From Paracoccaceae bacterium (GTDB taxonomy: Bacteria > Pseudomonadota > Alphaproteobacteria > Rhodobacterales > Rhodobacteraceae), in the NCBI GenBank assembly GCA_902606585.1, contig CACLGX010000011.1, positions 1 through 49,375 of the forward strand: a stretch of DNA of 49,375 nt, in the 5' to 3' direction. Made by a program: the position numbers and the translations under genes. Below are positions 1 through 10,281 of the stretch, in pieces (the stretch's first letter is position 1; every line of letters begins with the position of its first letter). The notes under the pieces are model-generated. The model ran no database searches. It was not told the origin of the DNA and saw only the letters and a list, made by a program, of their open reading frames with translations.

Positions 1-651
1 ATCCTTAAACTTTTTAGCTAACGCCACACTCTTATTGACAGCTGAACCAGCTCCTTCACCTTCTAATAAACTAGTTAAACCGATGGCCGGTTCAACCGAA
101 AAACGTCCATTTTGCGGACCCGGCACAGGAGCAGATCCATTTCTCAAATCTTCAATCAATTCCGCAAACCTTTCATTTGAAAGATCTTCGTAATAATCTT
201 TACCTATTTGAGCCATCGGAGCGTTAGCACAGGCTCCTAGGCACTCCACTTCTTCCCAAGATAATTTACCATCCTTTGAAACTGTATGTGCTGTCGGTGA
301 AATTTTTTCTTTACAAACCTCTATAAGATCTTCAGCGCCGCATAACATACAAGACAAAGTACCGCACACTTGAACATGTGCCGCTGAACCGACTGGTTGA
401 AGCTGAAACATAAAGTAAAAAGTTGCAACCTCTAGCGCCCTGATATGTGCCATATTTAACATATCCGCTACAAATTCTATTGCCGGACGTGATAGCCATC
501 CTTCTTGCTCTTGAGCACGCCATAAAAGAGGTATTATAGCTGATGCCTCTCGACCTTCAGGATACTTTGTCATCTGAGCTTCAGCCCATTTTTGATTTTC
601 TGGTGAAAAAACAAAAGATTTAGGCTGGTCTGGATGCAATCTACGGAGCAC
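1..651 (-). CDS. nuoE: NADH-quinone oxidoreductase subunit E (24 kDa, [2Fe-2S]), 3' end cut by window edge
   Basis: Peripheral-arm subunit of complex I that carries cluster N1a and works beside NuoF, the NADH/FMN subunit. The visible 217 residues start at a GTG codon (649-651) followed by LRRLHPDQP, the usual start of alphaproteobacterial NuoE. GGGAGG lies 9 bases upstream at 661-666, which decides the start. The four cluster cysteines are visible as C96-x4-C101 and C137-x3-C141. The frame runs open to base 1, so the C-terminus is missing; the last visible stretch is Ala/Val/Lys-rich, as in the variable tail of the Rhodobacter protein. It is the fifth gene of the nuo operon, 54 bases after nuoD. 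Identification is secure; only the C-terminal extent is unknown. Confidence 0.95.
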   Translation of the reverse strand, partial: MLRRLHPDQPKSFVFSPENQKWAEAQMTKYPEGREASAIIPLLWRAQEQEGWLSRPAIEFVADMLNMAHIRALEVATFYFMFQLQPVGSAAHVQVCGTLSCMLCGAEDLIEVCKEKISPTAHTVSKDGKLSWEEVECLGACANAPMAQIGKDYYEDLSNERFAELIEDLRNGSAPVPGPQNGRFSVEPAIGLTSLLEGEGAGSAVNKSVALAKKFKD

Positions 652-705
652 TTTTAAAAACCTCCCTAAGTTTGATTTTGAAGCTGCTGTTTGACAAGAC
701 TTTAC

Positions 706-1923
706 TCATCGATCAATTTCTCCAAAAACTACGTCCATGGTTCCAATTATAGCAGCGACGTCTGCTAACTGATGACCCGAAGCCATATGGTCCATCGCTT
801 GAAGATGTAAGTACCCCGGGGCTCTGATCTTAACTCTGTAAGGCTTGTTAGTCCCATCTGATACAAGGTAGACACCAAATTCTCCTTTCGGAGCCTCCAC
901 GGATGCGTACACCTCCCCTTTCGGAACATGAAAACCCTCCGTATATAGCTTGAAGTGATGTATCAGAGCTTCCATTGACTGCTTCATCTCTACCCGTCTA
1001 GGTGGACACAATTTACCCGGTGCTAAAACAGGTCCATCTTCAATATTTAGTTTTTCGATGGCCTGCCTAATAATAGCCACAGATTGACGCATTTCCTCCA
1101 TACGGACTAAATAGCGATCATAACAATCGCCATTATTGCCAACAGGTACCTCAAAGTCGAATTCATCATAACATTCATATGGCTGAGCTCGCCTTAAATC
1201 CCAGGCCAATCCGGACCCTCTCACCATAACTCCTGAAAATCCGTATTTCTGAATATCGTCTTCTGATACAATGCCTATATCTACATTTCGCTGCTTAAAA
1301 ATTCTATTTTCAGTAAGAAGCGCGTCGATGTCAGCAAGAACTTTAGGAAAATCTACTGACCAACTATCAATATCTGCTAAAAGCTCTTTTGTTAAATCCT
1401 GATGCACACCACCAGGTCTAAAGTAAGCTGCGTGGAGGCGAGCGCCACAAGCTCGCTCGTAAAAAATCATAAGCTTTTCTCTCTCCTCAAATCCCCATAA
1501 TGGAGGAGTGAGCGCTCCAACATCCATAGCTTGAGTGGTGACATTGAGAAGGTGATTTAGCACACGTCCTATTTCAGAAAATAAGACACGAATGAGTGAT
1601 GCTCTTCTGGGAATTTCTGTGCCAGTTAGTCTTTCAATTGCAAGACACCAGGCGTGTTCCTGGTTCATTGGGGCTACGTAGTCCAACCGATCAAAATAAG
1701 GAAGATTTTGCAGATAAGTACGGCTTTCCATCAATTTTTCAGTGCCGCGGTGTAGTAATCCTATATGGGGATCGCATCGATCAACAATCTCCCCATCCAA
1801 CTCTAATACAAGCCTCAATACCCCATGAGCTGCGGGATGTTGAGGACCAAAATTGATATTAAAATTACGGATTTTCTGCTCACCTGTAAGAACATCTTCA
1901 AACCCCTTAGAACCGTCCATCAT
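706..1923 (-). CDS. nuoD: NADH-quinone oxidoreductase subunit D (49 kDa)
   Basis: Complex I subunit at the interface of the peripheral and membrane arms. With NuoB it forms the quinone-binding cavity. It is 405 residues long, the normal size for a separate NuoD rather than a NuoCD fusion. Conserved blocks are visible: [10 protein letters not shown] at residues 25-34 and [11 protein letters not shown] at 53-63, the signature of the 49 kDa family, which descends from the hydrogenase large subunit. It starts at 1921-1923 in an ATGA overlap with the nuoC stop; a second in-frame ATG follows at once and could also be used. The coupling to nuoC suggests translational linkage. Confidence 0.97.
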   Translation of the reverse strand: MMDGSKGFEDVLTGEQKIRNFNINFGPQHPAAHGVLRLVLELDGEIVDRCDPHIGLLHRGTEKLMESRTYLQNLPYFDRLDYVAPMNQEHAWCLAIERLTGTEIPRRASLIRVLFSEIGRVLNHLLNVTTQAMDVGALTPPLWGFEEREKLMIFYERACGARLHAAYFRPGGVHQDLTKELLADIDSWSVDFPKVLADIDALLTENRIFKQRNVDIGIVSEDDIQKYGFSGVMVRGSGLAWDLRRAQPYECYDEFDFEVPVGNNGDCYDRYLVRMEEMRQSVAIIRQAIEKLNIEDGPVLAPGKLCPPRRVEMKQSMEALIHHFKLYTEGFHVPKGEVYASVEAPKGEFGVYLVSDGTNKPYRVKIRAPGYLHLQAMDHMASGHQLADVAAIIGTMDVVFGEIDR

Positions 1924-2519
1924 TTATCACCCCCTTCTTCGGGCAAAATATAGTCAGCGCCTTCCCAAGGAGACATAAAGTCAAATTTTCGATATTCTTG
2001 GACAAGATTTACTGGTTCGTAAACAACCCTTTTTTCCCTTTCATCGTACCTTACCTCAGAATATCCTGACGTTGGAAAATCTTTCCTCAATGGATGTCCG
2101 CGGAACCCATAATCAGTCAAAATTCTTCGCAAATCTGGATGGCCCGTAAACATTATTCCAAACATATCAAAGACTTCCCTCTCAAACCAATTAGCAGAAG
2201 GATGGATGTCAACGATAGACGCCATCATATCGCGATCTCTCAAAGATACACGTAATCTAATGCGCCTATTCTGATACATGGATAAAAAATGATATATTAT
2301 GTCGAAACGTTTTATCCGTTCTGGGTAGTCAACTGCAGTAATATCCACCAAAGATGAAAACTTGCAACGGGGATCTACCTTTAAAAATTCCACAAAATCA
2401 TAAATTTGCGTAGGTGCGACATCAACAGTAAGCTCACCAAATTGAATATCTGCTGATAACACACAATCGTTTCGCTTATTTTTTAAGTATTGCTTTAATT
2501 CTTGGAGTTCAGCCGTCAT
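1920..2519 (-). CDS. nuoC: NADH-quinone oxidoreductase subunit C (30 kDa)
   Basis: Peripheral-arm structural subunit of complex I, 199 residues. The 30 kDa family signature is visible around [12 protein letters not shown] (111-122) followed by GHPLRKDFP (141-149). The start ATG (2517-2519) overlaps the nuoB stop as ATGA, and its own stop overlaps the nuoD start the same way. The genes nuoB, nuoC and nuoD therefore form a translationally coupled run. Separate nuoC and nuoD genes, rather than the fused enterobacterial form, fit an alphaproteobacterium. Confidence 0.96.
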   Translation of the reverse strand: MTAELQELKQYLKNKRNDCVLSADIQFGELTVDVAPTQIYDFVEFLKVDPRCKFSSLVDITAVDYPERIKRFDIIYHFLSMYQNRRIRLRVSLRDRDMMASIVDIHPSANWFEREVFDMFGIMFTGHPDLRRILTDYGFRGHPLRKDFPTSGYSEVRYDEREKRVVYEPVNLVQEYRKFDFMSPWEGADYILPEEGGDK

Positions 2520-3040
2520 CTTTTGATCGTTCCTGTTCTTCGGATTTTTTTCTGAAGTGCCAAAATACCATATAACAAAGCCTCTGCTGTTGGCGGGCAG
2601 CCTGGAACGTAAACATCAACTGGCACTATTCGATCACAACCTCGCACTACAGAATAGCTGTAATGATAATAACCGCCGCCATTTGCGCATGAGCCCATGG
2701 ATATAACATATCGAGGCTCGGGCATTTGATCATAAACTTTTCTTAGCGCGGGCGCCATTTTATTAGTTAGGGTTCCAGCTACAATCATCAAATCAGATTG
2801 GCGGGGAGATGCGCGAGGTGCTGTACCGAACCGCTCTAAGTCGTATCGCGGCATCGAAGTATGCATCATCTCAACAGCACAGCAAGCTAACCCAAAAGTC
2901 ATCCAGTGCAGAGAACCTGTCCTAGCCCAATTTATTATATCCTCAGTTGAAGTAACAAGAAAACCTTTATCCTGAAGCTGGTTATTAAGTTCTCGTGTCG
3001 AATTCTCTAAGTCGGCACCAGCAATGTTATCGCCCAACAT
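2516..3040 (-). CDS. nuoB: NADH-quinone oxidoreductase subunit B (PSST, cluster N2)
   Basis: Carries [4Fe-4S] cluster N2, the last electron carrier before quinone. From the chosen start it has 174 residues, and the cluster ligands are visible as the C53-C54 pair, C118 and C148. The block [14 protein letters not shown] near the end is typical. I chose the ATG at 3038-3040, whose A overlaps the nuoA stop (TAATG), because the protein then begins [10 protein letters not shown] like Rhodobacter NuoB. In-frame ATGs at 3049 and 3070 would add 3 or 10 residues and overlap nuoA further. Product identity is certain; the start is uncertain by up to 10 codons. Confidence 0.96.
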   Translation of the reverse strand: MLGDNIAGADLENSTRELNNQLQDKGFLVTSTEDIINWARTGSLHWMTFGLACCAVEMMHTSMPRYDLERFGTAPRASPRQSDLMIVAGTLTNKMAPALRKVYDQMPEPRYVISMGSCANGGGYYHYSYSVVRGCDRIVPVDVYVPGCPPTAEALLYGILALQKKIRRTGTIKR

Positions 3041-3405
3041 TACTCCCATTCTAATGCGCCCTTCTTCCATTCATAGGCAAAACCAACAGTTAGAACGCCT
3101 AAGAAAACAATCATTGACCAAAAACCAATCATGCTGATGTCTTTAAAAGCAACCGCCCAGGGGAACAAAAATGCTATTTCTAGATCAAAAATAATAAATA
3201 AGATCGAGACTAGATAAAATCTTACGTCAAATTTCATCCGAGCATCATCAAAGGCATTAAAACCACATTCGTAGGCAGAAACTTTTTCGGGATCCGGATT
3301 GCGAATAGCGATAACTGCAGCTGCTAACAGTAAAATAAGCCCGATACCAAGCGCTATGCCCAAAAACACAAGTATAGGCAAATATTCTAACAAAAGATTG
3401 TCCAC
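3040..3405 (-). CDS. nuoA: NADH-quinone oxidoreductase subunit A
   Basis: Small membrane subunit of complex I, 121 residues with three predicted membrane helices (about 9-33, 61-82 and 91-110). The conserved loop after helix 1 contains YECGF (45-49), followed by the conserved stretch [12 protein letters not shown]. The start is GTG (3403-3405), with AGGAG about 7 bases upstream and no ATG in a sensible place. It is the first gene of the nuo operon and 156 bases separate it from mccA on the same strand. A weak promoter-like sequence and a hairpin lie in that gap, so nuo probably has its own promoter, although read-through from mccA is possible. Confidence 0.95.
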   Translation of the reverse strand: MDNLLLEYLPILVFLGIALGIGLILLLAAAVIAIRNPDPEKVSAYECGFNAFDDARMKFDVRFYLVSILFIIFDLEIAFLFPWAVAFKDISMIGFWSMIVFLGVLTVGFAYEWKKGALEWE

Positions 3406-3423
3406 AAATGGCTCCTTTTGTGC

Positions 3424-3439
3424 AAGCGTGTAAACGCTT
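3424..3439 (-). promoter_or_regulatory. Inverted repeat in the nuoA leader
   Basis: AAGCGT and ACGCTT form a perfect 6-bp inverted repeat around a 4-base loop, just upstream of the AGGAG ribosome binding site of nuoA. In RNA it would be a small stable hairpin in the 5' leader. As DNA it could be an operator half-site pair. The sequence does not decide between these. Confidence 0.35.
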
Positions 3440-3459
3440 TGCTTCGGCTAATGAATAGG

Positions 3460-3488
3460 GGTTTACCGCTCTAATTCACGAGGGTCAA
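3460..3488 (-). promoter_or_regulatory. Possible nuo promoter
   Basis: TTGACC (3483-3488) stands 17 bases before TAAACC (3460-3465) on the minus strand. The -35 box matches the sigma-70 consensus at 5 of 6 bases, the -10 box only at 3 of 6. Spacing and position, about 55 bases before the nuoA start, are right, but the match is too weak to be sure. Confidence 0.35.
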
Positions 3489-3561
3489 CACATGAAAAAG
3501 CAATAATGTTCTAAATTTTTGTGAAAAAAATAGAAGCTTAGTAAATCAAAACAATAATAAC

Positions 3562-5493
3562 TTATTTAACTTCTGAAAAATCACATAACTTTTCACCAGA
3601 TTGAACAAAGTCTCCAACATTAAAATTCACTATTTTAATGAAACAATCATTGGGTGCAACCACCTCGTATTCCATCTTCATGGCCTCTACGGCTAAAATA
3701 CGCTGACCCTTAAACACTTCACAGCCATTTTCGATATAGATTTTTGAAACCATACCAGGCATTGGAGATAAAATATCACTATTTTCAAGGTTAGTTTCCT
3801 TTTTAATTTCAAAAGGATTTTGAAGTTTGAATAAAAACTGCCTACCATCAGATACCAGTATTTCATTATCAAATTTTTTTGCGACAGGCAGTTGATTTCC
3901 CTCAAAAGACCAATCATTTTTTTTATTAAAAATTACATCATAAGATTTTCCAAAAAATGAAATTTCTATTTTATTGACATCTGGCTGAGAAAATTCAATT
4001 TCTATATCCCTATCTCCACAAAATAATCGTATTTTATGAGTAATATTGATCCAATGTGAGTAGGCAGAATGATCTGGTTTTGGTGAAAAATAAGATAAAG
4101 CAGCTGCGATAATAGCCTGAGTAGAGACAGATTTAAAACCAATCAATTTTTCGATATTTTGTTCAATCAAACCAGTCTGAACAACGCCCATTTTAAACTC
4201 TGAGTTCTCTGTCAAATTGTAAAGAAAGTTTACATTTGTTTTAACTCCAACAATTTCCGTATCTTTTAAAGCCTTCCTTAGTTTTGAGAGAGCGCTCGAT
4301 CTATCTTTTCCGTATGAGACTAACTTTGCCAACATTGGGTCGAAAAAGGGAGAAACGATATCTCCGTTTCTTATCCCAGTATCAACACGGATATTTGATG
4401 GAAAATGTAAGTGAATAATTTTTCCAGTATCTGGTAAAAACTGATTATTTGGATCCTCTGCGTAAATTCTTGCCTCAAAAGAGTGTCCTTTAATAGAAAC
4501 ATCTTTCTGTTTTTTTTCCATTGGCCTACCCATAGCAAAGTCAAATTGCCATGCTACTAAGTCAACTCCAGTTATTTCTTCTGTTATTGGATGTTCTACT
4601 TGAAGACGAGTGTTCATCTCCATAAACCAAAATCTGTCTTCTTTTAGACCATCAGACCCATCAACAATAAATTCTACTGTTCCAGCACCCTTGTAGCCAA
4701 TAGTTTCAGCTGCACTAACAGCTGCTCTACACATAGCGTCTCTCATTTTATCGGTCATTCCTGGAGCTGGGCACTCTTCCAAAACTTTTTGGTGTCGTCG
4801 CTGTAGAGAACAATCTCGCTCAAATAAGTGAATAGCCTTTTGGCCATTACCAAATATCTGTATTTCAATATGACGAGGAGCCAAAATATACTTCTCAATT
4901 AACACCCTGCCATTTCCAAAAGCTTTTTCAGCCTCGGTCCGAGCACTTGCTAAAAGGGTCAAAAATTCTTTTGGACTTTCGACTAATCGCATACCTTTTC
5001 CACCACCTCCTGCAACCGCTTTTATCAATACAGGGTAACCAATCGAACCTGCTTCCTTTTTCAATCTTTCATCGGTTTGATTTTCACCGTGGTACCCAGG
5101 AATAATCGGAATACCAGCTTTCGACATGGCTTTTTTAGCTGCATCCTTTTGCCCCATAATTTCAATAGCTTTAAAATCAGGACCTATAAAAATAAGTCCA
5201 GCGTCCTGGACCTTTTGAGCAAACTCCGAATTTTCAGATAAAAAACCATAGCCGGGATGAATAGCACCAGCACCAGTTTTTATGGCAACATTAATGATTT
5301 CACTCTGGTTCAGATAACTTTCCAAAGGTGTTGGGCTTTCGATTAGAAAAGCCTCATCACATAAACTTACATGTTTTGACCCCGAGTCTGCCTCAGAAAA
5401 GATTGCAACAGTTTTCAAGCCTATTTTATTAGCAGTCGCAGCAATTCTACATGCGATTTCACCCCTATTTGCTATTAAAACTTTTTTAAACAA
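3562..5493 (-). CDS. mccA: Methylcrotonyl-CoA carboxylase alpha subunit (biotin carboxylase + biotin carrier)
   Basis: Carboxylates biotin with ATP and bicarbonate, then hands the CO2 to MccB to convert 3-methylcrotonyl-CoA to 3-methylglutaconyl-CoA in leucine breakdown. Domain order is biotin carboxylase (MFKKVLIANRGEIACR start, HPGYGFLSEN 79-88, ATP loop AGGGGKGM 161-168, RDCSLQRRHQK 226-236, EMNTRLQVEHP 292-302), then a middle region, then a C-terminal biotinyl domain with AMKM and biotin-accepting K606. I place the start at TTG 5491-5493, since GAAGG lies 8 bases upstream and the protein then starts as the family does. A GTG at 5506-5508 would add five residues and bury that ribosome site. 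Propionyl- or acetyl-CoA carboxylase is the alternative, but the neighbours ivd and mccB favour methylcrotonyl-CoA. Confidence 0.9.
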   Translation of the reverse strand: MFKKVLIANRGEIACRIAATANKIGLKTVAIFSEADSGSKHVSLCDEAFLIESPTPLESYLNQSEIINVAIKTGAGAIHPGYGFLSENSEFAQKVQDAGLIFIGPDFKAIEIMGQKDAAKKAMSKAGIPIIPGYHGENQTDERLKKEAGSIGYPVLIKAVAGGGGKGMRLVESPKEFLTLLASARTEAEKAFGNGRVLIEKYILAPRHIEIQIFGNGQKAIHLFERDCSLQRRHQKVLEECPAPGMTDKMRDAMCRAAVSAAETIGYKGAGTVEFIVDGSDGLKEDRFWFMEMNTRLQVEHPITEEITGVDLVAWQFDFAMGRPMEKKQKDVSIKGHSFEARIYAEDPNNQFLPDTGKIIHLHFPSNIRVDTGIRNGDIVSPFFDPMLAKLVSYGKDRSSALSKLRKALKDTEIVGVKTNVNFLYNLTENSEFKMGVVQTGLIEQNIEKLIGFKSVSTQAIIAAALSYFSPKPDHSAYSHWINITHKIRLFCGDRDIEIEFSQPDVNKIEISFFGKSYDVIFNKKNDWSFEGNQLPVAKKFDNEILVSDGRQFLFKLQNPFEIKKETNLENSDILSPMPGMVSKIYIENGCEVFKGQRILAVEAMKMEYEVVAPNDCFIKIVNFNVGDFVQSGEKLCDFSEVK

Positions 5494-5603
5494 CAGTGTT
5501 ACCTTCACCAGTATTAGAATGTCCTAAAAGTAAAAATTTACTAATTAAGCTCATCCAAATTTTCTAATTAATTTTTTGTAAATAGTAATAAAAAACTCCC
5601 TGC

Positions 5604-7208
5604 CTACATTCTAAATATGCCAAAATTAGTATCTTTAATTGGAGCATTCAAAGCTATTTGTAACGAGAGGCCCAAAACCTGCCTAGAATTCCTTGGGTCA
5701 ACAATTCCATCATCCCAAAGACGCGCTGAAGCATAAATGGGATGACTTTGTTTCTCAAACATTTCTAGCGTTGGCTCTTTGAAAGCTAATTCTTCTTCTT
5801 CGCTCCAAATGTCTCCCCGACCTTCTATTTGATCTCTCTTAATAGTTGCTAAAACATTAGCGGCCTGGGTTCCCCCCATAACAGAAATACGAGAATTCGG
5901 CCAAGTCCAAAGAAAACACGGATCGTACGCTCTACCAGCCATCCCGTAGTTTCCCGCCCCGAAACTACCACCAATGATTAAGGTAATTTTCGGTACTTCA
6001 GTTGAAGCAACTGCTGTCACCATCTTTGCCCCATGCCGTGCTATACCTTCATTTTCATACTTTTTCCCCACCATGAAGCCACTGATATTTTGCAGAAAAA
6101 TTAAAGGTATTTTTCTTTGTGAGCATAGCTCAATAAAATGCGCACCTTTCTGAGCTGACTCAGAAAAAAGAACCCCATTATTAGCAATTATCCCCACGGG
6201 GCATCCCATGATATGGGCAAAACCAGTAACAAGCGTTTCGCCGAAACGGGATTTAAACTCATCAAATTCAGACCCATCTACCAGCCTGGCAATGATCTCA
6301 CGAACATCGTAGATTGTTCGTAAATCGTGCGGTACAATCCCAATGATTTCGTTAGGGTCGTAGTCAGGCTCCTTAGCCTCTATCAATTTGACAGACTCCG
6401 GATGCTTTCTGTTTAGATTTTTAATTGCCCTTCGGGCCATAGCCAATGCTTGACGATCGTCATCAGCTAAATAATCCGCAACACCAGAAGATTTGGTGTG
6501 AATATCGCCTCCACCTAAATCCTCTGCATTTACAACCTCACCCGTGGCAGCCTTTACAAGTGGCGGTCCTGCCAAAAAAATAGTCCCCTGATTTTTGACG
6601 ATTATGGTTACATCCGACATCGCAGGCACATAGGCTCCGCCAGCAGTGCAAGAACCCATTACAACTGCAATTTGCGGAATACCTTTTGCAGACATTCTCG
6701 CTTGATTGTAAAAAATTCTTCCAAAATGATCTCGGTCGGGGAACACCTCATCTTGATTTGGTAAATTTGCTCCGCCACTATCGACCAAGTATATGCAAGG
6801 TAGCTGACATCTTTCGGCAATTTCTTGTGCCCTTAAATGCTTTTTAACGGACAAGGGGAAATATGTTCCACCTTTGACAGTAGCATCGTTACATACAATC
6901 ATACATGCCTGACCCTGAATTATTCCAATGCCTGCAATGAGACCAGCACCTGGTGCAGCACCATCGTATAAATCTTGTGCGGCAAAGCTCCCAATTTCGA
7001 GAAAATAGGAGCCTACATCTAACAACCCTGACACTCTATCCCTTGGTAGCATTTTCCCTCGCTTTATATGCCTCTCTCGCGATGATTCTGGCCCTCCTAA
7101 GAAATTTGATTTTGCTATCTTTTCAATATTTTCAATATCTTTCATATGTTTCTTAACGTTCTCTTTAAAAGAATTACTTGATGTCAAAATTTGAGATTTG
7201 AGTTTCAT
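5604..7208 (-). CDS. mccB: Methylcrotonyl-CoA carboxylase beta subunit (carboxyltransferase)
   Basis: Transfers the carboxyl group from biotin to 3-methylcrotonyl-CoA. Its 534 residues match the usual MccB length of about 535. The crotonase-like carboxyltransferase halves are visible: SGGANLP at 144-150 and the glycine-rich [15 protein letters not shown] at 185-199 in the N-terminal half, then a second glycine-rich [18 protein letters not shown] block in the C-terminal half. These segments supply the oxyanion holes in the family. The start ATG lies 8 bases after the acyl-CoA synthetase gene, and about 110 AT-rich bases separate its stop from mccA. The pairing with a biotin carboxylase and isovaleryl-CoA dehydrogenase sets the substrate. 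Confidence 0.92.
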   Translation of the reverse strand: MKLKSQILTSSNSFKENVKKHMKDIENIEKIAKSNFLGGPESSRERHIKRGKMLPRDRVSGLLDVGSYFLEIGSFAAQDLYDGAAPGAGLIAGIGIIQGQACMIVCNDATVKGGTYFPLSVKKHLRAQEIAERCQLPCIYLVDSGGANLPNQDEVFPDRDHFGRIFYNQARMSAKGIPQIAVVMGSCTAGGAYVPAMSDVTIIVKNQGTIFLAGPPLVKAATGEVVNAEDLGGGDIHTKSSGVADYLADDDRQALAMARRAIKNLNRKHPESVKLIEAKEPDYDPNEIIGIVPHDLRTIYDVREIIARLVDGSEFDEFKSRFGETLVTGFAHIMGCPVGIIANNGVLFSESAQKGAHFIELCSQRKIPLIFLQNISGFMVGKKYENEGIARHGAKMVTAVASTEVPKITLIIGGSFGAGNYGMAGRAYDPCFLWTWPNSRISVMGGTQAANVLATIKRDQIEGRGDIWSEEEELAFKEPTLEMFEKQSHPIYASARLWDDGIVDPRNSRQVLGLSLQIALNAPIKDTNFGIFRM

Positions 7209-7216
7209 TATTGTTC

Positions 7217-8773
7217 CTATTTGCTCTCCAAAATTGCTTTTTCACGCAATTTTTTTCTAATCACTTTGCCCGTGATAGTCATTGGCAATTCATCTAAAAA
7301 ACTGATCTCTCTTGGGTAAAGATGCTTAGCCAACCGCTTTCTAACAAAATCTTGTAAGGTCTCGCTTAGAAGACTATCAGCTTTGTGATCAGGCTTAAGA
7401 ACCACATAAGCCTTAACTATTTCACTGCGTGACCGATCAGGCTTACCAACCACACCGACCGTAGCAACTGCTGGATGCATCAAAAGGCAGTCCTCAATTT
7501 CGGACGGTCCAATTCTATAGCCAGCAGAATTAATTACGTCATCATCCCTACCAATAAATTCAATACCTTCAGCATGAAAACGCCCCCTATCACCTGTGAG
7601 CAACCAATCACCTTTGAACTTTTTTTCTGTCTGATCAGGCCGGCGCCAGTATTCCAGCATCATACTTGCGGAACCACGCTTAATTGCTATTTCTCCTTCT
7701 TCTAAAGTCGGAGAACCATCAGAGTCTAAGATATTTACCTCATGGCCAGGAACAGGTGTGCCCATTAAACCCGAAATTGGCTCTTTATCAGCATTACAGC
7801 TACTTACGACCATGTTACATTCTGTCTGACCATAAAATTCATTGATTGTTATTTTTAAATTTTTCTTGCCCCACTCCAACATTTCCGCACCTAAGGGCTC
7901 ACCCCCACAAGCGACCGACCTTAAGCCATTTATTTTAACATCAGATGCCTTTAAAATTCTCAAAGCCGTTGGCGGGAAAAAAATATTTCGTACCTTTCCT
8001 CTAGATATTATTTCTATAGTGTCTTTAGGTGAGAATTTCTTCATTTTTGCTGCAACTACTGGAACACCTAATGCTAAGCCCGGCATCAGAACATCGAAAA
8101 GACCTCCAATCCATGCCCAGTCTGCCGGCGTCCAGAGACAATCCTGATCATGACCCAGATAATTGTGGCTCATTGATACTCCTGGTAAATGACCAGTTAA
8201 AACCTGTTGTGAGTGTAAGGCTCCTTTGGGCAATCCGGTGGTGCCCGATGTATAAATAAGAACGGCAGGTGTGTCCGCTTTTGTTGATTGAGTTTTGAAA
8301 GGCTCACCAGTATTTTCGATATTGTCAAATATTAATCGGTCAAATTCGTTAGGCAGGAGGCTATTTGTCCCTTCAAAATCTGTAATCGTACACTTCGCCT
8401 GTGCATCATTTAGCCTCATCTTAAGGGCATCAGGTCCAAATAATTTAAATAAAGGGATAGAAATTGCCCCTAGTTTCCATATTGCAATATGGCTCGCTGC
8501 ACACCCAATACCCTGCGAAAGCAAAACTCCAACGCGATCGCCAATTCCAACCCCACGCTTGGTTAATTCAAACGCAATACTATCTGCGAAACTTCTCAAT
8601 TCCTTATACGTGTATAAGATCGGTTGATCTATATTGGTAAAGTCTTTCAAACATACTTTTTCAGGAGACTTACTGCCCCAATAATCACATGCTTGAACTG
8701 CCATATTCAATTCACTGGGAAAATCCCAAATCCAATTTCCATTTTTTTGCTTAAGATATGGGACGTTTCTCAT
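7217..8773 (-). CDS. Acyl-CoA synthetase (AMP-forming)
   Basis: Activates a carboxylic acid with ATP and CoA through an acyl-adenylate. The 518 residues show the full adenylate-forming set: phosphate loop [11 protein letters not shown] (174-184), YGQTE (314-318), the hinge region [14 protein letters not shown] (408-421) and the C-terminal catalytic lysine in TGK (501-503). It resembles medium- or short-chain acyl-CoA synthetases of the acetyl-CoA synthetase-like group. The start ATG overlaps the stop of the small gene before it (TAATG), so it is cotranscribed with ivd, mccB and mccA. A role in activating isovalerate, another branched short acid or acetoacetate would fit the operon, but the substrate cannot be read from the sequence. 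Confidence 0.87.
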   Translation of the reverse strand: MRNVPYLKQKNGNWIWDFPSELNMAVQACDYWGSKSPEKVCLKDFTNIDQPILYTYKELRSFADSIAFELTKRGVGIGDRVGVLLSQGIGCAASHIAIWKLGAISIPLFKLFGPDALKMRLNDAQAKCTITDFEGTNSLLPNEFDRLIFDNIENTGEPFKTQSTKADTPAVLIYTSGTTGLPKGALHSQQVLTGHLPGVSMSHNYLGHDQDCLWTPADWAWIGGLFDVLMPGLALGVPVVAAKMKKFSPKDTIEIISRGKVRNIFFPPTALRILKASDVKINGLRSVACGGEPLGAEMLEWGKKNLKITINEFYGQTECNMVVSSCNADKEPISGLMGTPVPGHEVNILDSDGSPTLEEGEIAIKRGSASMMLEYWRRPDQTEKKFKGDWLLTGDRGRFHAEGIEFIGRDDDVINSAGYRIGPSEIEDCLLMHPAVATVGVVGKPDRSRSEIVKAYVVLKPDHKADSLLSETLQDFVRKRLAKHLYPREISFLDELPMTITGKVIRKKLREKAILESK

Positions 8774-9090
8774 TAGATACCCTCTCTAAAACCAATAAGA
8801 GGTTCTTTCACCAACAGCTGTCCCCAAGCCCCAATAGGATACTCTAAAAAAGAGGAGGCATCGATATCACATACTACAATCATTCTTTCCCAGAAACTTT
8901 CGGAAACCGTGGCATAACAAGCCGAGCGATCGATCGAAACTCCTTTCTTATTCATTTTCTGTACAAATTCATCCGCATAGAAATCTATAATTTCAGTTTC
9001 GGTTATTCTTATACTTTTAATGCCTAATAATAGGCCAAATACCAAAGCAGCCAAACTTAGCATACTTAAAATAGCCCATGGAAATTTCAT
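8773..9090 (-). CDS. Small single-helix membrane protein of unknown function in the leucine-degradation operon
   Basis: I do not recognise this family. It has 105 residues, with one hydrophobic segment at about 5-24 and then a soluble tail that should face the periplasm if the N-terminus is inside. The tail contains two cysteines (about 58 and 74) and a mixed acidic/basic composition, with no repeats or catalytic motif I can name. It is very tightly placed: its ATG is one base after the ivd stop, and its stop overlaps the start of the acyl-CoA synthetase. This argues for a real translated gene with a link to branched-chain acid use. It is too short and simple to assign as a transporter. Confidence 0.78.
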   Translation of the reverse strand: MKFPWAILSMLSLAALVFGLLLGIKSIRITETEIIDFYADEFVQKMNKKGVSIDRSACYATVSESFWERMIVVCDIDASSFLEYPIGAWGQLLVKEPLIGFREGI

Positions 9091-9091
9091 G

Positions 9092-10252
9092 TCATCGCAT
9101 TAAAGAAACAAGTTCGCGACCGATGAGCATTCGCCTAATTTCAGATGTACCAGCTCCTATTTCCATTAATTTAGCATCTCTAAAAATCCGCCCAACCGGA
9201 TTATCGCTCAAATAACCAGCTCCACCCAGAGACTGAACCGCTTGGTGAGCTACTTTCATTGCCTCCTCTGATGCATATAAAACGCATGCCGCTGCATCCT
9301 GTCGTGTCACATTTCCCCTATCGCAGGCTTTTGCAACTTCATACACATAGGCTCGAGAGGAATTCATTGCCGTGTACATATCAGCGATCTTTCCCTGCAT
9401 GAGCTGAAAATCACCAATACTCTTACCAAACTGTTTTCGTTCAAGTACATATGGCAAGACCTCATCAAGACAGGCAGCCATTATGCCAGTTCCGATACCT
9501 GAAAGAACCACTCTTTCATAATCTAAACCCGACATCAAAACATTGACACCTTTACCCTCTTCTCCGAGCACATTTTCAAATGGCACTTCAACATCTTCAA
9601 AAATAAGTTCAGCCGTATTCGACCCCCGCATCCCCAATTTATCGAAATGTTTGCTGGTGGAGAAGCCCACCATATCTTTTTCTATAATAAAGGCAGTTAT
9701 TCCTTTTGAGCCTGCATCTTTATCAGTCTTTGCATAAACGACCAAGACGCTCGCATCAGGGCCATTTGTTATCCAATACTTATTTCCATTTAAACGGTAG
9801 TATCCATTTCGTTTTTCTGCACTAAGCTGCATTGATACTACATCGGATCCGGCACTTGGCTCTGACATTGCAAGAGCTCCTACATGCTCACCACTTATTA
9901 GTTTTGGAAGAAATTTACTCTTTTGCTCATCATTACCGTTGAGGTTGATTTGATTTACACAAAGATTTGAGTGTGCCCCATACGATAGACTTACAGATGC
10001 GCTAGCTCTTGCAACTTCCTCAACCGCCACAGTGTGGGCGAGATAACCCATACCTACACCACCATATCCTTCAACCGTTATACCTAAGATACCCAGGTCA
10101 CCCATTTCTCGCCAAAGGTGTTCCGGAAAATAATTATCTTTATCAATTTTAGCAGCCAAAGGTTTAAGACTGTCTTGGGACCACCGGTGCACTGCCTCAC
10201 GCATAGCTTTTACATCATCACCTAGATCAAATTCCATTGAAGACATAAACAT
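9092..10252 (-). CDS. ivd: Isovaleryl-CoA dehydrogenase
   Basis: FAD enzyme that oxidises isovaleryl-CoA to 3-methylcrotonyl-CoA and passes electrons to the electron-transfer flavoprotein. From the chosen start it has 386 residues. The acyl-CoA dehydrogenase FAD blocks are visible ([12 protein letters not shown] 126-137, YWITNG 159-164). [10 protein letters not shown] (241-250) places the catalytic glutamate, E246, in the helix position used by isovaleryl-CoA dehydrogenases rather than that of short- and medium-chain enzymes. I chose ATG 10250-10252, with AAAGG upstream and MEFDLGDDV soon after. A longer ATG at 10280-10282 would start upstream of the predicted transcription start. First gene of the liu operon. 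Confidence 0.93.
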   Translation of the reverse strand: MFMSSMEFDLGDDVKAMREAVHRWSQDSLKPLAAKIDKDNYFPEHLWREMGDLGILGITVEGYGGVGMGYLAHTVAVEEVARASASVSLSYGAHSNLCVNQINLNGNDEQKSKFLPKLISGEHVGALAMSEPSAGSDVVSMQLSAEKRNGYYRLNGNKYWITNGPDASVLVVYAKTDKDAGSKGITAFIIEKDMVGFSTSKHFDKLGMRGSNTAELIFEDVEVPFENVLGEEGKGVNVLMSGLDYERVVLSGIGTGIMAACLDEVLPYVLERKQFGKSIGDFQLMQGKIADMYTAMNSSRAYVYEVAKACDRGNVTRQDAAACVLYASEEAMKVAHQAVQSLGGAGYLSDNPVGRIFRDAKLMEIGAGTSEIRRMLIGRELVSLMR

Positions 10253-10267
10253 AATGATTACCTTTAT

Positions 10268-10281
10268 TGAACAATTGTTCA
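10268..10281. promoter_or_regulatory. Perfect 14-bp palindrome, candidate operator of the ivd-mccA operon
   Basis: TGAACAATTGTTCA reads the same on both strands. It abuts the -10 box of the ivd promoter and covers the expected transcription start, the classic position for a repressor site. TetR- and MerR-type repressors of acyl-CoA and branched-chain catabolism often bind palindromes like this; the type here is inferred. No regulator gene lies next to it. Confidence 0.6.
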
